NCBI RefSeq assembly: GCF_009729075.1
Contig: NZ_VTGY01000012.1
Span: 186,001-250,000 of the forward strand
DNA from: Mycolicibacterium sp. CBMA 226
Lineage (GTDB): Bacteria > Actinomycetota > Actinomycetes > Mycobacteriales > Mycobacteriaceae
DNA length: 64,000 bases
Reading direction: 5' to 3'
Below the pieces are notes generated by a model, which saw only the letters and a program-made list of their open reading frames with translations, was not told the DNA's origin and made no database searches. This document shows positions 57,401-64,000 of this stretch, one piece after another. The number at the start of each line of letters is the position of its first letter. The first letter of the stretch is position 1. A program made the position numbers and the translations under genes.

Positions 57401-58246
57401 GTGCGTCCCGCAATCAAGGTAGGTCTGTCCACCGCGTCGGTCTATCCTCTGCGGACCGAGGCTGCTTTCGAGTACGCCGCCCGCCTGGGCTACGACGGTG
57501 TCGAGCTCATGGTGTGGGCCGAGCCCGTGAGTCAGGACATCGACGCCATCGAGCGGATGTCGCAGCGCTGGGGCGTGCCGGTGCTCAGCGTGCATGCGCC
57601 GTGCCTGCTGATCTCGCAGCGGGTGTGGGGCTCCAACCCGATCCCGAAGCTGGAACGCAGCGTGCGGGCCGCCGAGCAGCTGGGCGCGCAGACGGTCGTC
57701 GTGCACCCACCGTTCCGGTGGCAGCGCCGCTACGCCGAGGGCTTCACCGATCAGGTCGCCGAGCTCGAGGCCTCGAGCGACGTCCTGGTCGCGGTCGAGA
57801 ACATGTTCCCCTTCCGGACCGACCGGTTCTTCGGCACCGGTCAGCCGTCCATCGAGCGCATGCGTAAGCGCGGCGGGGCCCCGGGACCCGGGATCTCGGC
57901 GTTCGCGCCGTCCTACGACCCGCTGGACGGCAATCACGCGCACTACACACTGGACCTGTCGCATTCGGCGACAGCAGGCACCGACGCCATCGACATGGCG
58001 CGCCGGATGGGCAAGGGCCTGGTGCATCTGCACCTGTGCGACGGCAACGGCGCGTCGACCGACGAACATCTGGTGCCGGGGCGCGGCAGCCAGCCGACGG
58101 AGCAGGTCTGCCAGATGCTCGCCGCCAGTGAATTCTCCGGGCACGTGATCCTGGAGGTCACCACATCGGCGGCGCGCAACAACGCCGAACGTGAGGCGTT
58201 GCTCGTCGAGTCGCTCGAATTCGCGCGTCGGCACCTGCTGCGCTGA
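57401..58246 (+). CDS. sugar phosphate isomerase/epimerase-like TIM-barrel protein (Rv0498-like)
   Basis: A 281-aa xylose isomerase-like TIM-barrel enzyme. Metal-binding-type Glu and His residues occur in VAVENMFPF, LDLSHSATAG, LVHLHLCDGNG and ILEVTTSA. GTG 57401 has a GGAGG site. It lies 11 bp after the membrane protein gene, so it belongs to the ppx operon. The substrate is unknown. Confidence 0.9.
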   Translation: MRPAIKVGLSTASVYPLRTEAAFEYAARLGYDGVELMVWAEPVSQDIDAIERMSQRWGVPVLSVHAPCLLISQRVWGSNPIPKLERSVRAAEQLGAQTVVVHPPFRWQRRYAEGFTDQVAELEASSDVLVAVENMFPFRTDRFFGTGQPSIERMRKRGGAPGPGISAFAPSYDPLDGNHAHYTLDLSHSATAGTDAIDMARRMGKGLVHLHLCDGNGASTDEHLVPGRGSQPTEQVCQMLAASEFSGHVILEVTTSAARNNAEREALLVESLEFARRHLLR

Positions 58247-58274
58247 CCCTGCGCCGTCCTGGCATGCTGTCGGC

Positions 58275-59138
58275 GTGGCGAGAATTGCGATCATCGGTGG
58301 CGGAAATATCGGCGAGGCCCTGCTGGCGGGGCTGTTGCAGTCAGGGCGACAGGTCAAGGATCTGGTGGTCGCCGAGGCCAATCAGGCGCGTGCGGCGCAA
58401 CTCGCCGAGAAGTACTCGGTGCGCGTCACCGATATCGCCGACGCCGCGGAGAACGCGGCCTATGTGATCGTGGCCGTCAAGCCCGACGCCGTCGAGGGCG
58501 TCGTCGAGACCCTGGCCGATGCGGCAGCGGACGCCGACAGCAGCAGCGTCGAGCAGGTCCTGGTGTCGGTGGCCGCGGGCGTCCCGACGTCCTTCTACGA
58601 GGCCAAGCTGCCGGCCGGAGCGCCGGTGGTGCGGGCGATGCCGAACACGCCGATGTTGGTGGGCGCGGGCATCACGGCACTGTCGCGCGGCCGCTTCGCG
58701 AACGCCCAGCAGCTGGCCGAGGTATTGGAGATCTTCTCCGCCGTCGGCGCGGTGCTGACGGTGCCCGAGAAGCAGATGGACGCGGTCACCGCCGTGTCGG
58801 GTTCGGGCCCCGCGTACTTCTTCCTGATGGTCGAGGCGGTCGTGGACGCGGGCGTCGCAGCGGGCCTCCCGCGGCCGGTGGCAACCGAGCTGGCGACCCA
58901 GACGATGGCCGGTGCGGCAGCCATGTTGCTCGATCGGATCACCCAATCCGGCCCCGGTTCGGCGGTCGGTCCGCTGGACACCAGCGCCGCAGAATTGCGG
59001 GCCTCGGTGACCTCTCCGGGCGGCACTACCGCCGCTGGTCTGCGGGAACTCGAACGGGGCGGCCTGCGGTCGGCGGTCGCGAGTGCCGTCGAAGCCGCAA
59101 AAACACGGTCTGAGCAGCTAAGAATTACATCTGAGTAG
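58275..59138 (+). CDS. proC: pyrroline-5-carboxylate reductase
   Basis: A 287-aa NAD(P)H-dependent enzyme making proline from pyrroline-5-carboxylate. The nucleotide motif is GGGNIGEALL near the N-terminus; VVRAMPNTPMLVGAG, AVSGSGPAYFF and the signature TSPGGTTAAGLREL confirm it. GTG 58275 is the start; upstream residues belong to the previous gene's overlapping frame. Confidence 0.96.
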   Translation: MARIAIIGGGNIGEALLAGLLQSGRQVKDLVVAEANQARAAQLAEKYSVRVTDIADAAENAAYVIVAVKPDAVEGVVETLADAAADADSSSVEQVLVSVAAGVPTSFYEAKLPAGAPVVRAMPNTPMLVGAGITALSRGRFANAQQLAEVLEIFSAVGAVLTVPEKQMDAVTAVSGSGPAYFFLMVEAVVDAGVAAGLPRPVATELATQTMAGAAAMLLDRITQSGPGSAVGPLDTSAAELRASVTSPGGTTAAGLRELERGGLRSAVASAVEAAKTRSEQLRITSE

Positions 59139-59277
59139 TTCTAAGATTTCAGATTGATTACCCCACACCCGTCGCAATAACCACATTGGCCACGCTATTC
59201 TCCTTCTCGTAAGCACGCGTTGGTGCCAGCGGAGGGGAAGCCGCTGGAGCTGGCCGTGCCTGATTGATTGGGTTGCG

Positions 59278-59502
59278 ATGACGTCTATGAACGGGCCATC
59301 GGCGCGTGACGGTGGCGATCAGCCACGAACGCAGTTCCTGACTGTTGCCGAGGTTGCGAGCCTTATGCGGGTAAGCAAGATGACGGTATACCGGCTGGTG
59401 CACAACGGGGAGTTGCCCGCGGTGCGTGTCGGCCGATCATTTCGGGTGCACGCCAAAGCGGTGCACGACCTGCTCGAGTCCTCGTACCACGACGCGGGTT
59501 AG
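59278..59502 (+). CDS. small BldC/excisionase-like DNA-binding protein (Rv0500A-like)
   Basis: A 74-aa MerR-type winged helix (FLTVAEVASLMRVSKMTVYR, VGRSFRVHAKAVHDLLE). Homologous small proteins such as BldC control development in streptomycetes. ATG 59278 or 59287 are both possible. It lies between proC and the bS22 gene. Confidence 0.87.
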   Translation: MTSMNGPSARDGGDQPRTQFLTVAEVASLMRVSKMTVYRLVHNGELPAVRVGRSFRVHAKAVHDLLESSYHDAG

Positions 59503-59521
59503 TCTCCGCGCGCCCGGCTGA

Positions 59522-59548
59522 GTGCTGCGCACCTTGGGTGCGCAGCAC
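59522..59548 (+). terminator. hairpin after the BldC-like gene
   Basis: A perfect 12-bp stem (GTGCTGCGCACC with its complement) and a 3-nt loop, 20 bp after the stop; no T-tract. Confidence 0.8.
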
Positions 59549-59555
59549 CGAATCG

Positions 59556-59608
59556 GCGACTTCGGCGTGAATTGTCTCGGTCGCCGAGACCGGGCACGCC
59601 GAAATCGC
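59556..59608. repeat. nested double hairpin upstream of the bS22 gene
   Basis: An inner stem GTCTCGG/CCGAGAC (59574-59590) lies inside outer arms GCGACTTCGGCGTG and CACGCCGAAATCGC (59556-59608). It follows directly after the previous hairpin, before a TAAAGT -10 box at 59661-59666. Confidence 0.7.
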
Positions 59609-59729
59609 TGATGAGCGGGCGTATCCAGCAGGCGTTTTCGTGGCGGGAAACCCGGCCGGGTAAAGTGGCGGGGTTGGTTTCACACCGATCCTCACGGATC
59701 GACGTCTAGTAGCGGAGACTTCAAAGTCT

Positions 59730-59831
59730 ATGGGTTCAGTCATCAAGAAGCGGCGTAAGCGCATGTCGAAGAAGAAGCACCGCAAGCTGCTTCGTCGCAC
59801 CCGGGTTCAGCGCAGAAAACTCGGTAAGTAG
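59730..59831 (+). CDS. small ribosomal protein bS22 (AURKAIP1/COX24 domain)
   Basis: A 33-aa, extremely basic protein ([18 protein letters not shown]) that matches the mycobacterial small ribosomal subunit protein bS22 found in 70S structures. ATG 59730 has a GGAG site and the ORF ends at TAG 59831. It equals Rv0500B. It is easily missed by gene finders because of its size. Confidence 0.9.
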
Positions 59832-59879
59832 TTTTCAGCGCCAGCTGTGTCATCCGCGGACGCCAATTAGGCTGACCAA

Positions 59880-60998
59880 ATGGATGCCGACGGACGCCCT
59901 GGAAGCCGGCCCACGACGCCGGGCGGAAGCGATTCCGGCCCGGACATCCCGGAGACCCTGCATCACCCCAAGGTGGTGCTGGTCACCGGGGCGTGCCGGT
60001 TCCTGGGCGGATATCTGACAGCCAGGCTCGCGCAGAACCAGCTCATCGAGCATGTGATCGCGGTCGACGCGGTCACACCCAGCAAGGACATGCTGCGGCG
60101 CATGGGCCGCGCGGAGTTCGTCCGCGCGGACATCCGCAATCCCTTCATCGCCAAGGTGATCCGGAACGGCAACGTCGACACCGTCGTCCATGCGGCGGCG
60201 GCGTCGTACGTGCCGCAATCCGGTCGCGCCGCGCTCAAAGAGCTCAACGTGATGGGCGCGATGCAGTTGTTCGCGGCCTGTCAGAAGGCCCCGTCGGTCC
60301 GCCGGGTGATCCTCAAGTCGACATCGGAGATCTACGGCTCCAGCCCGCGTGACCCGGTGATGTTCACCGAGGACAGCAGCGCCCGCCGGCCACCGGGGGA
60401 GGGCTTCGCCCGGGACAGCATCGACATCGAGGGTTACGCCCGCGGTCTCGCACGCCGGCGACCCGACATCGCGGTCACCATCCTGCGGCTCGCGAACATG
60501 ATCGGTCCGGCCATGGACACCGCGCTGTCGCGGTACCTGGCGGGCCCGTTGGTGCCGACCGCCTTCGGGCACGACGCCCGGATGCAACTGCTGCACGAGC
60601 AGGACGCCCTCGGGGCGCTGGAGCGAGCCACGCTGGTGGGACGGGCCGGCACCTTCAACATCGGGGCGCCGGGCGTCATCCTGATGAGCCAGGCCATTCG
60701 CCGCTCCGGCCGCATCGGATTGCCGCTCGCCGGACCCACGATGTGGGTGCTGGACGCGTGGCGACGCGCGACCGCGGGCGTCGAACTGGATCGCGAACAG
60801 TCCGACTACATGCGCTATGGCCGGGTCATGGACACCACGAGGATGACGAGGGAACTCGGCTATACCCCAAAGTGGACGACCATGGAGGCTTTTGACGATT
60901 ACGTTTCAGGCCGCGCGCTGACGCCCATTATCGGTCCAGGGTGGGTAGGCTCAGTGGAGCGTCGTGCAGTGGCCGCAGCGCAGCGGTGGGGACGCTGA
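59880..60998 (+). CDS. GalE-like extended SDR (Rv0501-like)
   Basis: A 372-aa NAD-dependent epimerase/dehydratase-like protein. The nucleotide loop reads TGACRFLGG (36-44), a variant of GxxGxxG. The usual YxxxK catalytic pair is not clear: the segment is EGYARGLARR, without Lys at the expected place. It may be an atypical or inactive member. An N-terminal 30-residue polar extension is present. It is followed by the acyltransferase gene. Confidence 0.85.
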   Translation: MDADGRPGSRPTTPGGSDSGPDIPETLHHPKVVLVTGACRFLGGYLTARLAQNQLIEHVIAVDAVTPSKDMLRRMGRAEFVRADIRNPFIAKVIRNGNVDTVVHAAAASYVPQSGRAALKELNVMGAMQLFAACQKAPSVRRVILKSTSEIYGSSPRDPVMFTEDSSARRPPGEGFARDSIDIEGYARGLARRRPDIAVTILRLANMIGPAMDTALSRYLAGPLVPTAFGHDARMQLLHEQDALGALERATLVGRAGTFNIGAPGVILMSQAIRRSGRIGLPLAGPTMWVLDAWRRATAGVELDREQSDYMRYGRVMDTTRMTRELGYTPKWTTMEAFDDYVSGRALTPIIGPGWVGSVERRAVAAAQRWGR

Positions 60999-61031
60999 TT
61001 TCGCAAGTTTTTGATGGTGGGAGATATTGAC

Positions 61032-62090
61032 GTGGCGGGCGAATCTAAAGCCAAAGTCATTCCGCTACATTCGAATTCGACACGTGCTTCTGCGCAACGT
61101 CGTACGTCGAGACGGGATGCGACGCTGCGACATCCTTCGCTGTTGACCGACCCCGGTACCCGCGCATCGGCTGAACAAATTGCTGCGGTGGTCCGGGAAA
61201 TCGACCAGCACCGGTTTGCCGCATCCGGCCCTGCGGCCGATGGGGGGCCCAATGAACTGGCCCAACGGATAAGTGCTGCTTCGGATTTCATCCGTAAGCG
61301 CCTGACCGGCGATTACCTCGTCGACGAATTCGGATTCGACCAGCATCTCAACGATGCGGTCTTTCTTCCTTTGCTGCGAACACTTTTCAATTCGTGGTTC
61401 CGCGTCGAGGTTTCCGGTATCGAGAACTTGCCGGATGACGGCGCCGCATTGGTTGTGGCAAACCATGCGGGCGTATTGCCGTTCGACGGACTGATGACGT
61501 CGGTCGCCGTGCACGACAAACACCCGAAGCACCGGGACTTGCGGTTGCTCGCCGCCGACCTCGTGTTCGACCTTCCGGTGGTGGGGCAGGCGGCGCGCAA
61601 GGCCGGGCACACCATGGCGTGCACCGCGGACGCCCACCGGCTGCTCGAGGCCGGCGAGCTGACCGCGGTGTTCCCCGAGGGCTACAAGGGCCTCGGCAAG
61701 CCGTTCAAGGACCGGTACAAGTTGCAGCGGTTCGGCCGCGGCGGCTTCGTCTCGGCGGCCCTGCGTACGGGTGCGCCCATCGTGCCGTGCTCGATCGTCG
61801 GTTCCGAGGAGATCTACCCGAAGATCGGCGACGTGAAGCTGCTGGCGCGGCTGCTCGGGTTGCCGTACTTCCCGCTGACGCCATTGTTCCCGCTCGCCGG
61901 TCCGATCGGCCTGCTGCCGTTGCCGTCGAAGTGGTACATCCAGTTCGGCGAGCCCATCTCGACCGCCGACTATGACGAATCGGCCGCCGAGGATCCGATG
62001 ATCACCTTCGAGCTGACCGACCACGTGCGCGCGACCATTCAGCAGACGCTGTACCAGCTGCTGGCCAACCGCCGCGGCACGTTCCTCTAG
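61032..62090 (+). CDS. lysophospholipid acyltransferase family protein (Rv0502-like)
   Basis: A 352-aa acyltransferase of the PlsC/LPLAT type. The HX4D-like motif is NHAGVLPFD, followed by the FPEGYKGLGKPF glycerophosphate-site segment. It would transfer an acyl chain to a lipid acceptor at the membrane. GTG 61032 is chosen because GGGAG lies 8 nt upstream; ATG 61014 is a possible alternative. It directly follows the GalE-like gene. Confidence 0.88.
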   Translation: MAGESKAKVIPLHSNSTRASAQRRTSRRDATLRHPSLLTDPGTRASAEQIAAVVREIDQHRFAASGPAADGGPNELAQRISAASDFIRKRLTGDYLVDEFGFDQHLNDAVFLPLLRTLFNSWFRVEVSGIENLPDDGAALVVANHAGVLPFDGLMTSVAVHDKHPKHRDLRLLAADLVFDLPVVGQAARKAGHTMACTADAHRLLEAGELTAVFPEGYKGLGKPFKDRYKLQRFGRGGFVSAALRTGAPIVPCSIVGSEEIYPKIGDVKLLARLLGLPYFPLTPLFPLAGPIGLLPLPSKWYIQFGEPISTADYDESAAEDPMITFELTDHVRATIQQTLYQLLANRRGTFL

Positions 62091-62093
62091 ATA

Positions 62094-62129
62094 CCGCGAG
62101 CGTGCGTGTCTGCGCGCAACACGCCGTGG
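62094..62129 (+). repeat. dispersed element family B, copy 2
   Basis: CCGCGAGCGTGCGTGTCTGC and the following 16 bp repeat the sequence at 49505-49540, with few changes. It lies 3 bp after the acyltransferase stop. Confidence 0.7.
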
Positions 62130-62136
62130 AGTACAT

Positions 62137-62178
62137 GCAAAAACGTCCCGCTCGCAGTTGCTGAGCGGGACGTTTTGC
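62137..62178. terminator. intrinsic terminator
   Basis: GCAAAAACGTCCCGCTC pairs with GAGCGGGACGTTTTGC around a 9-nt loop and ends in TTTT. It lies between two convergent genes and may work in both directions. Confidence 0.88.
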
Positions 62179-62199
62179 CTGCGCGGCTCGCGCTGCTGT

Positions 62200-62730
62200 C
62201 TAAGCCTTTTGCGCCGCAACCATTTTCGCGATCGCCGCATCGCGAGCCGCGGCGATCTGTGCGCTGACCTCGCCGGCTTCGCCTTCGTGCTGCGCCTCGC
62301 CCAGCATGGTGACGATGCTCGTCATCACCGGCTGGCCGTCGTCGTCGGTGACCTCGGCGCGGATCTCGCTGATCACGGTGCCGTGCGACTCGATCACCGA
62401 ATCCAGGTACGAGTCGAACCACAGCCGGTCGCCGACCTTGATGGGGCGGTGGAAGATCAGCTTCTGGTCGCGGTGCAGCACACGCTCCAGGTTGATCGGC
62501 ACGTCGAACTGGTTGAACAGCTCGAGCTGGACCCGCCGGCCCGCGACCGCGATGAACGTCAGCGACGCGATGAGCGCGTCCGAGCCGCACTCAGCGGCCG
62601 CTTCCTCCGAGAAATGGGCCGGGTGGTCGTCCTGGACCGCCGCGGCGAACTCCTTGACCTTCTCGCGGCCGACCTCGAAATAGTCGGGATACCGGAAGTG
62701 GGTTCCGATGATGTCGTCCGCAATGCCCAT
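62200..62730 (-). CDS. MaoC/HadA-like N-terminal dehydratase-domain protein (Rv0504c-like)
   Basis: A 176-aa hotdog protein like the HadA/HadC subunits of FAS-II (FAS1-type dehydratase N-terminal region), with [22 protein letters not shown] and the [17 protein letters not shown] segment. HadA/C pair with HadB, which carries the catalytic residues; no HadB-like gene is adjacent. It may be a stabilising subunit or an orphan. ATG 62730. Confidence 0.87.
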   Translation of the reverse strand: MGIADDIIGTHFRYPDYFEVGREKVKEFAAAVQDDHPAHFSEEAAAECGSDALIASLTFIAVAGRRVQLELFNQFDVPINLERVLHRDQKLIFHRPIKVGDRLWFDSYLDSVIESHGTVISEIRAEVTDDDGQPVMTSIVTMLGEAQHEGEAGEVSAQIAAARDAAIAKMVAAQKA

Positions 62731-62760
62731 GGCGGGTGAGCTTAGTCGGTTCGCGCTGAG

Positions 62761-62811
62761 AAGGACCAAATGGTCGTTGGCGGGCGCCGACAGCAGCCAT
62801 TTGGTCCTTTT
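62761..62811. terminator. hairpin between the serB-like and HadA-like genes
   Basis: A 13-bp perfect stem (AAGGACCAAATGG at 62761-62773 with CCATTTGGTCCTT at 62797-62809) lies 17 bp after the serB stop and 31 bp before the HadA-like start. Confidence 0.8.
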
Positions 62812-62827
62812 CGGCGAAAAACCAGCC

Positions 62828-63751
62828 CTAATTGCCCTTGCGTGACGCCATGGCGGCCAGCGCCCCGCCGACGGCACCGAGGGCCAGCGCCGAGGGCACA
62901 CCGATGCGGGCTGCCTTGCGGGCAGTCCGGAAATCACGGATCTCCCAGCCCCGCTCGCGGGCGACGTCGCGCAGCGCGGCGTCGGGGTTGATGGCGACGG
63001 CTGTGCCGACCAGCGACAGCATCGGCACGTCGTTGAAGCTGTCCGAGTAGGCGGTGCAGCGGCGCAGGTTCAGGCCCTCACGAATGGCCAGCTGCCGCAC
63101 CGCGTGCGCCTTGCCGACGCCGTGCAGGATGTCGCCGACGAGCCGGCCGGTGAACACCCCGTCGACCGACTCGGCGATGGTGCCCAGTGCGCCCGTCAGC
63201 CCCAGCTTGCGGGCGATGGTCTGGGCCAGCTCCATGGGCGTCGCAGTCACGAGCCAGACCTGCTGGCCGGCGTCGAGATGCATCTGTGCCAGTGCCCGGG
63301 TGCCCTGCCAGATCTTGTCGGCGATGATCTCGTCGTATATCTCGTCGCCCAGCGCTTCGAGTTCGGCGGTCTGCCGGCCCTCGATGAAGGACAGCGCCTT
63401 ACGCCGGCCGGCGGCGACGTCGTCGCTGTTCTCCTTGCCGGTGACCTGAAACTTGGCCTGCGCGTAGGCGAAACGGGCCAGATCGGAGTACTTGAAGTAG
63501 TCGCGGGCCGCCAGGCCACGCGCGAAGTGCACCAGCGACGAACCGTGCACCAGCGTGTTGTCGACGTCGAAGAACGCGGCCGCGGTGAGGTCGGGTGGCG
63601 GCGGGAGCACCGGGGCGGTGGGCTCGTCGGCGCCGGAATCCTGGTCGCCCTGGTCCGGGTCGGCAGCCACCTCGACGGGGCCGTCGGCAGCGCCGGAGGG
63701 CACGGGCGTGCCCGTGGGCTCGTCGGCGGTCACGGGGCTGGATTCGGGCAC
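62828..63751 (-). CDS. serB1: HAD-IB phosphatase (SerB1-like)
   Basis: A 307-aa HAD-superfamily IB phosphatase, by position Rv0505c. An acidic Pro-rich N-terminus (1-55) precedes motif I FFDVDNTL (Asp62, Asp64); LVTATP and [11 protein letters not shown] are motifs II and III/IV. A C-terminal hydrophobic Ala/Gly segment may anchor it in the membrane. The family includes phosphoserine phosphatase, but the substrate is not proved. GTG 63751 lies 6 nt after TACTGT (leaderless). Confidence 0.88.
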   Translation of the reverse strand: MPESSPVTADEPTGTPVPSGAADGPVEVAADPDQGDQDSGADEPTAPVLPPPPDLTAAAFFDVDNTLVHGSSLVHFARGLAARDYFKYSDLARFAYAQAKFQVTGKENSDDVAAGRRKALSFIEGRQTAELEALGDEIYDEIIADKIWQGTRALAQMHLDAGQQVWLVTATPMELAQTIARKLGLTGALGTIAESVDGVFTGRLVGDILHGVGKAHAVRQLAIREGLNLRRCTAYSDSFNDVPMLSLVGTAVAINPDAALRDVARERGWEIRDFRTARKAARIGVPSALALGAVGGALAAMASRKGN

Positions 63752-63757
63752 GGTTCA

Positions 63758-63779
63758 ACAGTAGGTCACGCCATACTGT
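63758..63779. promoter_or_regulatory. overlapping divergent leaderless promoters
   Basis: ACAGTA (63758-63763) and TACTGT (63774-63779) are inverted copies of the same -10 hexamer 10 bp apart, each 5-6 nt before a GTG start. The two promoters must interfere with each other. Confidence 0.6.
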
Positions 63780-63784
63780 TGCGC

Positions 63785-64000
63785 GTGGATCGATCAGGGA
63801 ACAGCCACCGCGTGACGTTGCTCACCCGTGCCGGTTGCAGCATGTGCGAGCGCGCGGCGGCTCAGCTCGTGGAATTGTCGGGCGAATTCGGGTTCGTCCT
63901 GACGAGCACGGACGTCGACGTGCTGGCCGCGGCCGGGGACACCGCCCTGCGTGCGGAATTCGGTGATCGGCTTCCCGTGGTGCTGCTCGATGACGTTGAG
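63785..64000 (+). CDS. glutaredoxin-like protein (partial)
   Basis: The first 72 codons of a thioredoxin-fold glutaredoxin family protein (DUF836 type) with the redox pair in GCSMCERAA. It runs off the window end. GTG 63785 follows TACTGT by 5 nt; GTG 63812 would be the alternative and gives the classical MTLLTRAGC start. Confidence 0.82.
   Translation, partial: MDRSGNSHRVTLLTRAGCSMCERAAAQLVELSGEFGFVLTSTDVDVLAAAGDTALRAEFGDRLPVVLLDDVE

Overview
The window is chromosomal DNA from a high-GC mycobacterium, most likely a rapid-growing Mycolicibacterium. The evidence is a GroEL2-type chaperonin with two CIRCE operators, three cyclopropane/methoxy mycolic acid synthase-type methyltransferases, RamB, Icl1, UmaA, HbhA, MshA, SenX3-RegX3, the 33-aa ribosomal protein bS22, and many genes that seem to start directly at +1 (TANNNT box, 6-7 nt, then ATG or GTG). 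From about 14.6 kb to the end, gene order follows what I remember of the M. tuberculosis Rv0457c-Rv0506 block. This comparison is from memory, not from a search.

Layout. 0-14.6 kb: start of a membrane or secreted protein, a small secreted decapeptide-repeat protein, an SDR/TetR divergent pair with a strong palindrome, an LLM-type oxidoreductase, groEL2, an orphan DUF559 protein, a PPOX-like protein, a D-aminoacylase-like amidohydrolase, a glycine-rich winged-helix protein, VOC, DinB, PAP2 and aldehyde dehydrogenase genes, ppk2 and a membrane protein. 14.6-21.3 kb: prolyl oligopeptidase, DUF779, two mycolate-type methyltransferases, lpdC and two conserved genes. 21.3-27.5 kb: an apparent insertion in the conserved order, with an AUR1-like membrane protein, a 609-aa protein with seven near-identical 84-bp repeats, and a large LAL-type LuxR regulator preceded by a possible leader ORF and terminator. 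27.5-33.5 kb: acetate, glyoxylate and lipid genes (ramB, thioesterase, icl1, fadB2, umaA). 33.5-47 kb: a second DUF559 protein, a TetR-ppk2-like pair, a DUF445 protein, an XRE regulator, hbhA, deoC, an LmeA-like protein, a nitrilase-like protein, a GH3 enzyme, murB and the L,D-transpeptidase lprQ. 47-59 kb: SDR, a poly-cysteine leader followed by a ROK regulator and mshA, a YbjN protein, gpm1, senX3-regX3, ppx, proC and others. 59-64 kb: a BldC-like protein, bS22, a GalE-like protein, an acyltransferase, a dehydratase-like protein, serB-like and the start of a glutaredoxin-like gene.

Themes. Many genes serve the cell envelope (mycolate modification, lipomannan or phospholipid handling, peptidoglycan), central carbon on acetate and fatty acids (Icl1, FadB2, RamB, Lpd, Gpm), thiol redox (MshA), and phosphate or polyphosphate (two PPK2-like kinases, Ppx, SenX3-RegX3). 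Gene ends often carry long imperfect hairpins, and two short dispersed sequence families occur at them.

The strongest unusual signal is at 48.04-48.21 kb. A leaderless 24-codon ORF with four consecutive Cys codons lies just upstream of a hairpin that would pair with the Shine-Dalgarno of the ROK regulator preceding mshA. It looks like a cysteine-responsive switch on a mycothiol biosynthesis operon.
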